Shown here: positions 33,474 through 44,505 of the stretch, piece by piece | Numbering within the stretch: position 1 is the first letter of the stretch | Layout of the letters: every line of letters begins with the position of its first letter | DNA from: Flammula alnicola | Taxonomy: Eukaryota; Basidiomycota; Agaricomycetes; Agaricales; Strophariaceae | Length of the DNA stretch: 64,000 nt | Reading direction: 5' to 3' | Assembly: GCA_015499995.1 (NCBI GenBank) | Contig: JADNRV010000001.1 | Span: 620,001 to 684,000 of the forward strand | Program-made: the position numbers and the translations under genes | The notes under the pieces: generated by a model | Seen by the model: only the letters and a program-made list of their open reading frames with translations | Databases searched by the model: none | What the model was told of the DNA's origin: nothing

Positions 33474-35797
33474 TCAGCGCTCACCTCCTTTGACGCAAAT
33501 AATAACGCATGATGAATCGTCCTCCTTGAACTTTGAAATCTCCCAGTGCAAGGCACGTCCATTTTCAAAATTGAGGGTCTCTGAACAAGAAGAATTAGAA
33601 GATTTCTTTAGACGTTCATGAAAAATTTCTCCGACTTTCTTCAAAAATCGGAATAGTGTTCTGGAGAGTTTCTTCACCGTCATACTCGTCGATGACCTGA
33701 CATCTACCCGTGTGAACCAGTACCTGCTTCTCAATGACTGCATTCTTTGGCAGTTCCTTTACTACCAAGAACAAAACTGGCGACCGATGACTCGACTAAA
33801 TTTCGAAAATAAGGTTAAATGAATCAAACGATAACGAAGTAAAGCGAGCAAACCTTTACAGCGAGGTGACCTTGTTTCACATGAATAAGGTGTTTCGATT
33901 GGACCAACCAATAGATGGACAACTGCGTGTACCCATCCCATCCTCCTCCTGAATTCTCTTTGAGTGCTGCTGTAACGCGTGCCACGTGTTGAGAGGCTAA
34001 AGCCATTTCTGTGGCTAGGGATTGAGGCGAAGGAAGGGTCAATTGACTAGGTATGAGTCCTATCTGACCCGATATGAAAACTCGTTCACCAGCCTAGATT
34101 ACATCTGAGATTGCTTGAACATTCACAAGGTGGAAGACTTCGCAAACCGTGATCGCCTGCGAATACGGACCAATGTTGGCTGGCGCCCAGTAACTCAGAC
34201 CCTGTACGTGAAGTGCTTGCCGATCTAGAGGAGTCTTTTCAGTGAAGGCGATACATTCGAGCCTCACGCGTATTCCTTCGGAAAGGTCAACGCCAACACA
34301 CGCTCGTGCCGGTGGACTATTTCCGAAGAATTTGGCGTAAACGGCGTTGACGCTAGAGAAGAGATCCATGGACGAGATGAAGATGTTGATAGTGGCAATT
34401 TGAGATACTTGTAGGTCGTATTCGGCAAGACGTTCTAATCATATAAATTGACATTATTATCGAGTCATGCATACGGGTTGACTCACTCGAGAGAATGTGG
34501 AAACATTGGGTGACTTCTTCTTCAATTGAGATAGTATTTCCATGGCGAGAAAAGGTCGCTTGTACGTTGGAAATAGCTACCCAGGAATTCTTTTGTCTGC
34601 TATCTGACACTATGGCATCCGGGTGTTGAAAATCTAGGGTGCCAGCTCCGGAGGATGGAACTGATTGCGTCGCAGTATCATTTTGGGACTTCAGGACGGC
34701 ATCTCGGACAGGTTCGTAGTCTTCTTCCAAGAGGGGTGGTACAGAAGCTGACTGAATGCTCATGGGTTTGGCCTCGAGTTCTGCGCCTTTGATACGAAGG
34801 AATGCGACTGTGGCGAAGTCGTTATCAGAATGTATCACCGTCTCCGTTTCGATACTTTTAAGGACGTCAGTTAATTAAAATGCATAGAATTGGCGAATGA
34901 TTGTTCATACAGTTTGATTTTGCGTTTGAACAATGGGCAATCAAGAGTTAATGTTTCATATTCACCACCTTCACCGCATATATGCGAGCCATAAAGAGTA
35001 TTCTGTGATTTTAAATTTTTTTAAGAAGCTCTAATTCCTTAAGAACAACGGTGGCTTACTAGTTTTGATAGAGTAGGTTCCATTTGGGCAAGGGTTTTTC
35101 CAAGATGTGAAGTTGTGAGGCCAATACCCGCGACTTTAATCAAAATCGCATCCATCCCTGCTTCTATCATCTCAGAAAGTAACTCTCCTTGGTTCCTTTG
35201 CCAAAGAAAGCATAGAGCAGTCAAACCTAACCGGCGACAACTGCGAGTAGAATGCTTGTAGCTGCGCGAACCTTCGAAGGATCGATAAGCTTACACATGC
35301 TCAACCCTCACTCGCTGATAGTTCGAAAGAATAGCACCAACTGATACGCCTTTAACATCTGGGTGACGCGCCTATAGTCCAATTTTCAGAACGCCCGCAC
35401 AAGAGAATTTTCATACTCACCTTCACTGATGAAAGCAATTCGTAAAGATCTTCTGTCTCATCGCCAATAACCCCGCCTGCATTATTAGCATTTCTCCCGC
35501 CATACTCAGACCCCTGTTCAACGGCACTTCCAGTGATCACTCTACGATAGAGAGGAACCTCTAACGCGCGCGCAACAAACTCGATCGCGTCTTGTCCAAC
35601 GGTTTGGTAGAGATATGAATCAAGTTCCTCTAAGAAGCCATGAATACTGTGAGTAATCTGGATGGAGCGTTTGTCGGACCTTTGCCAGGCTCTGGCCCCA
35701 GTGAGGCTGCTGCGACGAGTTCATGGCCGTTCTGTGCACAGTGAACGAGGTTGTAGCAGCTGTCTTTGCCGCCGCTGAGGAGTGCGAGATATTTCAT
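33474..35797 (-). CDS. DPH6: Diphthine-ammonia ligase with RidA-like C-terminal domains
   Basis: Dph6 performs the last, ATP-dependent amidation of diphthamide on elongation factor 2. The start MKYLALLSGGKDSCYNLVHC carries the PP-loop SGGKDS. The ligase domain continues with ELVAAASLGP, LYRRVITGSAVEQGSEYG, VKGVSVGAILSNYQRVRVEH, RLGLTALCFLWQRNQGELL and GSHICGEGGEYETLTLDCP, which holds the conserved GEGGEYET motif. The C-terminal half has two RidA/YjgF-like regions (WVAISNVQA; ACVGVDLSEGIRVRLECIAF), as in other fungal Dph6. The last exon, after a 55-bp intron, ends CVIICVKGGER. I preferred the 35797 start over an upstream in-frame ATG at 35869 because it begins directly at the conserved strand. 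The FRS1 start lies 159 bp away in the opposite direction. Confidence 0.92.
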
Positions 35798-35956
35798 TGT
35801 GGCCGGATAGAGAAAATCACGATCGCACTGTTCCGATTGGGCAAACAGGGGTGTTCCGGGTCTGGTCATTTGCAGATTTGACTCGATCTTGCCTTTGATC
35901 TATATATCGAAACTTGACCTCAGATTTCCTCTAATCTCTACCTGTTCGTCCTCAAT

Positions 35957-38339
35957 ATGCCAACGGTTGCAGTAGATAAGGCAGAGCTCTGGGAGCGCCT
36001 CGGAAAGGAGTACAGTAATTACATGCCTTTCTTATTCTTGATCATCAACTGACTGACTGCTTTGTTCAATAGCAACGGATGAATTCGATAACTTGTGCTT
36101 CGAGTATGGATTGGAACTCGATGAAGATGTATGTACGGCCAGGGATTAAGAGAACGTCGAATGAACTCAGCCCACCACAGACAACTGCAGAAGTAGAGGA
36201 AGCGATTAAAAAAGGCTTGCCTGCGGAACGTCCGGTGAGCGAAGACCTAAATTACTTTTGGTCCCCCAAGACTAATAGTCCAAAAGCAATTGAAAATAGA
36301 GATACCGGCCAATAGGTATGGTGTCTTGAGTTACACTATACGTTCCTTGGCCGAACAGATGATCTTCCCAGATACGACTTGCTTTGCATTGAAGGCATTG
36401 CTCGTGCTCTCCGTACCTTCCTTCAAATATCGCCAGCTCCAGAATATAAAACCATCTACCCGCCAGGAGGAGAGTCAAGTCTTATAAAAGTTACTGTCGA
36501 TCCCGAGGTAAGTATAGAACACTTTTTACATGCCCATTCCACCTGAACGCCGACGATATCAGACCTCAAAAATCAGGCCTCTTTTCGCGTGTGCCGTCCT
36601 GCGTAATATCACCTTCACGCCGAGTTCTTATGCATCTTTCATTGACTTGCAAGATAAGCTGCATCAGAACATTTGCAGACGGCGACAGCTTGTTGCGATC
36701 GGTACTCATGATCTGGATACCTTGACGCCGCCCTTCCGGTATGAAGCGAGACCTCCGAAAGACATCAAGTTCGCGCCCTTGGGTAAATATAAAGCCTATA
36801 CCGGAGAGGAATTGATGAATCTTTATGAGGTATGCTCTCCATTTCTCGTTCTCGCTCCCTATTTAATTTTGCCCTCAGTCTGAAAAGCATTTAGCAAGAT
36901 ATCTTCACATCATCCGCGATTCCCCTGTTTACCCCATCATCTACGATTCAAAGGATCAAGTACTTTCAATGCCTCCTATCATTAACTCGAACCACAGCAA
37001 AATCACGTTAAACACTAAGAACGTTTTTATCGATGTTACTGCTACTGATCAGACTAAGCTCGATATTGTCGTCAACATGGTTGCTACTATGTTCTCTGAA
37101 TATTGCGCGGAGCCCTTCACGTGAGTGTACCGATTTCATAAATCCTTCTCGCAGGTATTGATCCCACTTCGTTTAGTATCGAGCCCGTTAAAGTTATCTT
37201 GCCTAATGGTCAGGCGCGAATTACGCCGGATCTCTCTGGCCAACAAATGACAGCGCACGCTTCATATGTCAACTCATGCACCGGCCTTTCGCTCACATCT
37301 AAGGAGGTTTCTACGCTGCTGACACGCATGGCCTTGACAACCTCTGTATCTCCATCAAATGCTGACGAGATCTTGGTTCATGTCCCACCAACTAGGCCGG
37401 ATATTCTTCATGAGTGCGATATCATGGAGGACGCTGCCATTGCCTACGGATTCAATAACCTTCCGGATAAATTCCCGACTACCAGTACTGTGGCGCAGCC
37501 GCTGGCTATCAGCAAGCTCAGCGATGTGATTCGTCACGAATGGGCCTACGCAGGCTGGGTTGAGGTTCTTCCTCTGATTCTTGTGAGGGTTTAGAAAATG
37601 TATTTCTCACAACATCACACTGATTAAAGCCATTTATTCACAACAGTGCTCTCATGAAGAAAACTTCGAGTGGCTGAACCACGAGGACGACGGAAACACC
37701 GCTGCCAAAATCGCCAATCCGAAAACCCTTGAGTTCCAAGTCGTGCGCACGACACTCATCCCAGGTCTTCTCAAAACAATCCGCGAGAACCGATCGCATG
37801 CACTGCCAATCAAGATTTTCGAGACGTCTGAGGTCGTCTTCAAAGATGTCTCGCGAGAGCGACAGGCGCGCAATGAGAGGCACGCTGCGGCTGTGTGGTG
37901 CAACAAGACTGCGGGCTTCGAGATCGTGCACGGCATGTTGGACCGTGCAATGAAAATGCTCGAGATACCAAGGATCGGAAGCGGCGATTTCAAAGCGGCC
38001 ACAGGATACTATATCAAGGAGACCACCGGTAATTTGTTTAACTTCTGTGTTTTTCCGCTTCAATTAATTGAGTTTCTTGTAGACCCCATGTACTTCCCAG
38101 GGCGCGCGGCCACAATTTTCTACCGACCAGCACCCGAGAAACGAGGTAAACTCTCTTCCATCAAACAAGGCGTCGAGTCGGCGCTGCACATCCAGCATGA
38201 TTTGAACATCGGAACCCTGGGTATCCTCCACCCTACGGTGCTGGAGAAGTTCGAGATCGGATTCCCATGTTCCGCACTTGAATTTACCCTCGAGCCGTTC
38301 AAGAAACAGATGCAGAAGGTGTGGACTAATGAGGATTGA
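35957..38339 (+). CDS. FRS1: Cytosolic phenylalanyl-tRNA synthetase, beta subunit
   Basis: FRS1 pairs with FRS2 as an alpha2-beta2 enzyme charging tRNA-Phe. The N-terminus [19 protein letters not shown] is that of the eukaryotic beta chain. Downstream are [176 protein letters not shown] and the ending [12 protein letters not shown]. About ten short introns join in phase; one splice completes Arg in ANRYD. No frame error is required. The alpha subunit gene lies about 10.5 kb away on the other strand. Confidence 0.95.
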
Positions 38340-38533
38340 ACTATGAAACAAAAGAACCATGTATTAGATGTACGGATACACTGACAAACTGCATTTCCAC
38401 AACCACGTATTGATAATTCAGGAGGCGGTCTACATGGTGATGACGACCTAACATAACTACATTATAAATTAAAACGTGTTCCCTCTTCAGCTTTTCTTGA
38501 CTGGCTCTTCTTCTTGGCCACCAGACACCACTA

Positions 38534-39349
38534 TTAAGAAAGATCAAATTCTGCTTCTTGCATCGAACATGCGAGATACATACAGATGACGAGTAGGACT
38601 GCACCGATGTACATCCAATATTTCTGCAAGAAATTCTTCTCGAGTGGTGGTGTCACGACTTCACCTTCTGGCGTGAGAGGCGGTGGTGCTTTAAGTTCAG
38701 GACTGGGTATAAGGTCAGTTACGATCCAAAGATACGAGGGTAGTGGGGAGGAACATACAGAGGCGGAGTCTCTGTTCCTCTTAGGAGCACCGTCGAGTTG
38801 ATGGTTTGAATCCTTTTGGCAAAGCTCTTGAGAGAAGATGCAGGCAATATGCTTTTCTTTGACTTGGATAGTGGGCATGAGCCGTCATGAGGTGTCGGTG
38901 AAACAAAGTAGTCCAACGCGTAAGGTTTGGAGTCATTACCACCATCAAGATGGAGCAATATTGTCTCTGAAGAGACTTTACTTAAATAACACTACAATGC
39001 AACATATGAGTAAATTGCGTGTATCATCACGATATTACGAAACATAACGCACCACTTTCACAGACGAGAAATCCCATAGAGCATCGGATGTGTCGGCTTC
39101 ATGTTGTAGTGCTACCTGATACAGAGCATTGGTGGGGTCTTCCAGGGTTTGTAATGCCTCGGAAAACGAATTGAAGTCTTCAGCTAAGACCGGCGATGGT
39201 ACAAATGTAGGTGCTGATGAGAGCGATACAGAACCACGTTCTAAGTACGGCTGAACAGGAAGAGAGGGGTGAAATACGCGGTGATAGAGGACAACATTGT
39301 TAGCTGACGCTGCTGACAGTAAAGCAGCAACGGCGACGAGGACTTTCAT
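38534..39349 (-). CDS. EMC10: ER membrane protein complex subunit 10
   Basis: EMC10 is the lumenal, single-span subunit of the EMC insertase. MKVLVAVAALLSAASA is a signal peptide, followed by NNVVLYHRVFHP, the family's opening strand. The lumenal domain includes LYQVALQHEADTSDALWDFS, DSKPYALDYFVSPTPHDGSC and RIQTINSTVLLRGTETPP. The C-terminus has a Pro-rich linker (PELKAPPPLTPEGEVV), then EKNFLQKYWMYIGAVLLVIC, the membrane span found at the same place in other EMC10 proteins, ending EAEFDLS. Three introns are supported. The gene is divergent from the 39.5-kb ORF with 147 bp between starts. Confidence 0.85.
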
Positions 39350-39496
39350 GGTGTTGCAGGTCAAGTCAACGGTACCAATCAGTGAACCGTAATGACAATC
39401 CCTGCTTACGTCAGCCAATTGGGATTGGCCAATGGGAAGACTCTCACGGTGGCCTGGGCTCTGATTGGGTGCGGTTGCCTCTCTTTCCTTTAACCA
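39350..39496. promoter_or_regulatory. Compact bidirectional promoter rich in CCAAT boxes
   Basis: Between the EMC10 start and the start at 39497, five CCAAT pentamers on either strand occur at 39375, 39415, 39424, 39429 and 39464, and a sixth at 39494 overlaps the start codon. CCAAT is the site of the Hap2/3/5 (NF-Y) complex. The density is well above chance for 147 bp and suggests shared activation of the two genes, which is inferred. Confidence 0.5.
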
Positions 39497-40045
39497 ATGG
39501 CTACCGCATACACTCATTCTATACCAACCCCGCCGTTCTCTCCCCAAAATTATAGGATGCCCGACGAAAACACCGAAAATCCACTTATTTCAACAATAAA
39601 TCTCCTTGATTCTCTCGTCGCCTTTTATCAACATGAGCGCATGTGGGTTTATCGGACCCACGCAGTCCTGGAGGACGCCTTCACTCCTCCAATGATGGAC
39701 ACCGCCGGTATCACTTATTCCGACCCCCGCATATCACCTTCTAATACCATTGTTGACCCGCAATACGATGGTTACAATGAGGCCATGGGCAATCCCCAAA
39801 ACCGTCAGCCGGCGAGTCGCTGGATGCGACGCAAGAAGGGATTCAAATTGAGAATCGATGGGATTAGAGCCAAGCGCGTAATTAATACCCAGCCGGTCGG
39901 CCAAACGCAGCAGTCCGACGATCGTCCTCCGCGCGAGCACATTTTGGAGATGTTCGAGAAGATGATGGAGGCCAGGATGGAGAGCTGCCAGAGAGTTAAC
40001 AAGCTCGTTAGAGAGGCGAATCGAGCGACCGTTCATTATCGCTGA
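39497..40045 (+). CDS. Conserved-looking hypothetical protein
   Basis: This is an intronless ORF of 182 codons. The N-terminal part has an ordered-looking helix (LISTINLLDSLVAFYQHERM, WVYRTHAVLEDAF), the middle is Pro/Asn-rich, and the C-terminal part is basic (RWMRRKKGFKLRIDGIRAKR) then helical (HILEMFEKMMEARMESCQRV, NKLVREANRATVHYR). There is no signal peptide or membrane helix. The basic patch suggests nuclear location or nucleic-acid contact. A second ATG at 39557 (MPDENTENPLIS) is an alternative start and would leave the CCAAT box at 39494 outside the coding region. I do not recognise the family. Confidence 0.6.
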   Translation: MATAYTHSIPTPPFSPQNYRMPDENTENPLISTINLLDSLVAFYQHERMWVYRTHAVLEDAFTPPMMDTAGITYSDPRISPSNTIVDPQYDGYNEAMGNPQNRQPASRWMRRKKGFKLRIDGIRAKRVINTQPVGQTQQSDDRPPREHILEMFEKMMEARMESCQRVNKLVREANRATVHYR

Positions 40046-40926
40046 GAAGTGAGTGTATTTCCATAGTTAAAGGCGTTCATGAGTGTTGAATAACGCTTTT
40101 TGCAGAGACAAGCCGCCAAAGCCTTGCCTTTCTTGTATTCTTTCTCTTTCGCGCCCTTGTATTTTTTTTCTCGTTGAAATAGGACCAGTCGAGTACAAAA
40201 AGCGGCGACAGGTCGGTGTATGATAATATCATTATCTTTTGTGTATCTGGTATATGCATTATATCAAAGCTGGATATTCATACCCTTTAATCATGGCCTC
40301 CCAATTTCATGTAAATTATGTGGCTTACCTCTCACATTCGAGGAGCCTGGAATTCAATAAGCCTATTAGACCTGGGCCTGAAGGACGTGAGTGCGACCTG
40401 AGAAAATATAATCTGTGACCAATCAGAGATAGGCAACATAACCGAAAGGAATCTTCTCATCACGTACGGAAACAAAAGACTCCTATATTCTCAGATCGAG
40501 AACACGAATAAACCGGAAAGAAAGCACGACGCAATGAGGCCCAGACCCAACCAGACTGAGAGGAAACGGGGAATCGCTGTTGGATGATGAGTCATCACGA
40601 GCTTTGAAGGCAGGCGTTATAGCCCATTACAAGCCCCGAACGCCCATGTAATGTAAACGGGACACAGTCGCGAGGGAAGACAGCATTTTCGGCGAAGATA
40701 ATCAACTACACAGTGGATGGATAGAGATCATGAAGGAATATTATAATATGAGTGATCACCCAGCCACTTGCCAAACTGGGTCAAATAGACAGACTGCTGC
40801 GACTAGCCGTTGAGAAGCCATCCGAACTGCAACAACATCGATATCCCTCCTTTCTTTCGTTGCTCATAGCTTTGTTTCTGTCTTTATCGTTATTTTAATT
40901 TCTTCGCTTTCCACTATCCGTGGTCC
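40046..40926. other. Intergenic region before the Bsd2-like gene
   Basis: About 880 bp with no supported gene. The right end is the promoter of the Bsd2-like gene (pyrimidine-rich before 40927). I did not find tRNA-like folds or repeats. Confidence 0.4.
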
Positions 40927-42480
40927 ATGGCGCATCGTTATGCTCCCCTTCCAAATCCTAGGGCAGACCACCGGACGACACAGCATGATAGGGAGGTCGA
41001 AATGCAGGCCGCGTTCGACTATTCGGACGACGAAGACGACGAGCACAATGCCACAGAGTCTCAACCTCTAAATCCTGTACCAACTTCACCTAGCTCGGTG
41101 CAGCAGCCACCCGCCCATGTACCCGGAACCTACAACTTCGAGACTGTCGATTACGACTACCCTCCCCCTGGCTCTCCACCTCGGCCTTCAGCTGTTGCTC
41201 TTCCGAATGAATACGGAAACTCCAACGGCCTCATCCCCTCCTTCAACCCGCCTCAAAACCATGGCCCTCATCGCATGTGGCTTCAACGCGCTGCCTCAGC
41301 AGTACTTCCATTATCTGTTTTGAGCAGAATTGGTCTGGCTCCGCAACGACCATCAGGTCCTATTGGCGGTGGAACAAATAATGATGGAGTTTTTGCCAAC
41401 GTAACGGCCAAACCTACGCCGCCCGTAAGAGTGCAGAATGGTATGTATGCTCTCCACTTTATCACCGATTAGTGATAATTGTTGGCCTGCAGGTGATGAT
41501 ACGTACCTGGTACCTGAGGATACCAGACAAGAGGCCCCTCCTTCCTATGCCTCTGCTCAAGCAGATGCAGTCCCTCCCTACTGGGAAACAACAGTGCATG
41601 CCCCGTTTGCTCCCGATTCGATGGGAGACATGGTCATCGACTCTTTACCTACCGGCTCCGTCTTCTCATTCTGCTGGAATCTTCTCGTCTCCATTTCCTT
41701 CCAATTCGTTGGCTTTCTCCTCACATATCTGCTACATACGAGCCACGCCGCTCGCCTCGGCTCTAGAGCTGGTCTTGGTGTTACCCTTATCCAATACGGT
41801 TTCGCACTTCGCAGCCGGCTAGACTCGACTGAATCCACTGGGGGCAACCCTGACTGGACCGATTGGAACTCAAATCCTACTTCAAATACAGGAGTCCAGG
41901 GTCATCCAATGCACCATCATTTGGAGAATTCATCATGGAGTACTCCTGTCGCAAATATGACGGAGGAGCAGACCACCATCCTTGTTGCGGATGCGACCAC
42001 AGAATGGTTATCTTTCTTCTTAATGACAGTCGGTAGGTCTCCCTTTCTCCTTCCTATCCTTTGTATTTTTTAGCTAACAAATATATAGGATGGTTCGTGT
42101 TATTGACATCTCTACTCGGATTCTGGCGCGTGAAGCGATGGGAACGTGGAATCCTCGCCTCGCGTGACACAACTACGACTGCACCGACACCGCGACCTAA
42201 TTCTGGGTTTGCAATTGCCTCTCACCTTGGTCTTCGCGGCTTCTCCCGCGCAGATTTCTATCAAGGATTTGGTTTTGGTGGCCGACATCACGAAGACGAA
42301 GAAGTTACCAGAGCGGCTGTTCGCGTAGAGGAAGGAGACGCAAACCAACATTCACAAGAGACCGACCCCATGATCCCTTTAGATCCGAATGCTGACCCTC
42401 AGCGGACGCAAGAAATCATCCGAGTTTTCACCAACGAACGGCGGCTACAACGGGATCTTCGAGAGGCGGGTTTATTGTGA
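40927..42480 (+). CDS. BSD2: Bsd2/NDFIP-like adaptor of Rsp5 ubiquitin ligase
   Basis: Bsd2 is a Golgi/endosomal three-span membrane protein that brings the HECT ligase Rsp5 to metal transporters and misfolded membrane cargo. The N-terminal half is acidic and disordered (YSDDEDDEHNATESQPLNP). It carries the PY-type motifs PPSY and PPYW in EAPPSYASAQADAVPPYWET, then the conserved DSLPTGSVFSFCWNLLVS and QFVGFLLTYLLHTSHAARLG. LGVTLIQYGFALRSR is the second span and FLLMTVGWFVLLTSLLGFW-like sequence the third. The tail ends TQEIIRVFTNERRLQRDLRE. Two introns (near 41442-41492 and 42033-42088) fit. The order of features matches fungal Bsd2 throughout. Confidence 0.87.
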
Positions 42481-42756
42481 CGATTACATCGGACTATTTG
42501 CTTTTTAAAGAGATAATATCAGGACGATATCGGTTGTATCATTATATTAGTTACATATACCAGGTTTGAGTGTTCTTGCCGATTTACTTTTTGCACGGAT
42601 AAAATTTCCCCGAGCATTATCCGCCTATACTCGTGTTCGTTCACTCTCTAGGATGGTCTCTGCTATTCTACAGGTGACCTGCCGCACTCCCAGCATCCTG
42701 CGGTGTTTCGTATAAATAAGTCTTCCTGGAATTGATTCACTCCTACCGCTTTGATC

Positions 42757-43389
42757 ATGTCTCTCACAATCCGGAAAGCCACTGAGGATGATACAGCCTC
42801 TCTCTCTCGAATCTGTCTGCTTACCGCCGATGCTGGTGTATCCGCTGAGGCTCTTCACGACTTCGGAGAATTGCCAGGACTAGTTTATTCCGTACCCTAC
42901 GTCAAACTCCCCACGACTTGGGCCTTCATCTTGGAGGAAGAAGATACCAGAGAGGTTGTCGGATACGTCGTCGGCTCGACAGACACGCGCGCTTACGAGC
43001 GCTACGCCGCCGAGCATTGGTGGCCCCCCCTCGCAGAAAAGTACCCTGTTGAACAAGCCGTCAAACCGGGAGATATATACTACGCCAAGCTGTTGCGCAA
43101 TATGCACACCGCACCCGATGCGAACATCGCGTTCTCTCCCGTGCATCTTCACATTAATATTTTGGAGAAGCACCAGAAACAAGGGTGGGGCAGGAAGCTC
43201 ATTGCTACAGCAGTGCAGTTTCTGATCGGAGCAGGGTTCCAGGGGATGTGGTTAGGGGTGGATCCTAGAAATGAGAGCGCTAAGAAATTTTACAAGAGGC
43301 TCCAATTTGAACATATCGCTGGCACCCTTGATCAACTGGGCCTCAGGTTCGCTGACTTTGAAGGCGTTGCTCGACCATCAATTGCTTGA
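42757..43389 (+). CDS. GNAT-family N-acetyltransferase
   Basis: This intronless gene of 210 codons starts MSLTIRKATEDDTASLSRIC. The acetyl-CoA binding segment is seen as VHLHINILEKHQKQGWGRKL, with the Q-x-x-G-x-G type loop, followed by GMWLGVDPRNESAKKFYKRL, the typical C-terminal GNAT strand and helix. The middle includes VVGYVVGSTDTRAYERYAAE. Similar single-domain acetyltransferases are common in fungi and resemble the domain fused to some O-GlcNAcases. The substrate cannot be inferred. The TTG at 42751, in frame just upstream, is not a credible start. Confidence 0.85.
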   Translation: MSLTIRKATEDDTASLSRICLLTADAGVSAEALHDFGELPGLVYSVPYVKLPTTWAFILEEEDTREVVGYVVGSTDTRAYERYAAEHWWPPLAEKYPVEQAVKPGDIYYAKLLRNMHTAPDANIAFSPVHLHINILEKHQKQGWGRKLIATAVQFLIGAGFQGMWLGVDPRNESAKKFYKRLQFEHIAGTLDQLGLRFADFEGVARPSIA

Positions 43390-44505
43390 AGAATTCATGG
43401 GAAACGAGGTGATGATTGATCAACCTGCTGTTCGCACTACGAGACTTTGTGCACTGAATCGGGATTTCTTTCGCTCAGACAGAAAGGCGACTCGGAAGCT
43501 GGAAAGAGGGTCATCCAGTTACTTATGTTCTTAACAACCTACTTATTATTCAACCTCCAGATACGTTAGGTTACGGGCTCAGACCGCGAAGTCGGCCCGT
43601 CGGTGCAGTTGCTTATATGTAGACAACTTTTGAAAAATGGTCTTTACCCTTCTTTACCAAATGGCAAGGTCATTGGAAGGGTCGTTGCGCCCATGCGGTG
43701 GAAAAACATTTTTGAGACTTGGGTTATTAATATATATTCTAACCCTCTTTAGGTGCCTGATTATCAGGGTTGTAATCCCCGCTCATGATCAGGGAGGTAG
43801 ACGTGTCTTGAACTTGCCAGAACGTACTTATTTGCAGCAGAACAATTCTGAAGAAGAGGAGACCCGCAGAGGTTTGGGGGATTCTGAATTTGCAGGACAT
43901 GTTTGATGTCTATTTATTTTGTACTCGTACAAAGCGAGACCGGCCCAGTCACATCTTCCCCCTTAGGGCAAGCTCCAAATTTCGCTTATCACCGTAACAT
44001 CGGAGCAGCGGTTGCAAAAAAAACTCACACCCCAAGCAAATTTAGCAAAGATTGAGGTTTGTGAAAGCTCTCCCGCTCATGGTTTCCTATCTGACAATAT
44101 AACAGGAAACCAATGCAACGCAAATATCTTTTCAACAAGATAAGGGATGTTTTGCAGGGCCAAGTTGTAGAGGACTAGGCTGCCCTTCTTACTGTGGGTC
44201 GTTTCCATACGACGAAAGAACCAGTGGGCGACCCTGTAAGTTCTGCTGGATCACGAACCTTGATCGGGCTGGCTGGACACCCATTGAGATTTGACAACCG
44301 TGACTTAAACGACATTTTTTTAAATAAAAGAAGTGGTGACATATACAGTTGTGGGCTTCCACTGTCACTTTTCTCGCTTGATGCTGCGCCCCTTCACTGC
44401 TTGAATCATTTATAAAGCGCTAATGGACTCTACCGCCGAGAGCAGGACGTAACCCATAACCTATCTTTATCGACTGTAGACATTCTCTGGCGTTAAATTA
44501 TCAAG
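43390..44505. other. Intergenic region
   Basis: This 1.1-kb stretch has only short open frames, the longest being 89 codons from 43637 with one hydrophobic stretch and no family resemblance. The last 200 bp are the promoter of the DUF6534 gene. Confidence 0.4.

Noticed and set aside
43637..43906. 89-codon plus-strand ORF with a hydrophobic stretch
   Set aside because: No family resemblance, no signal for splicing, and low-quality composition after the helix.
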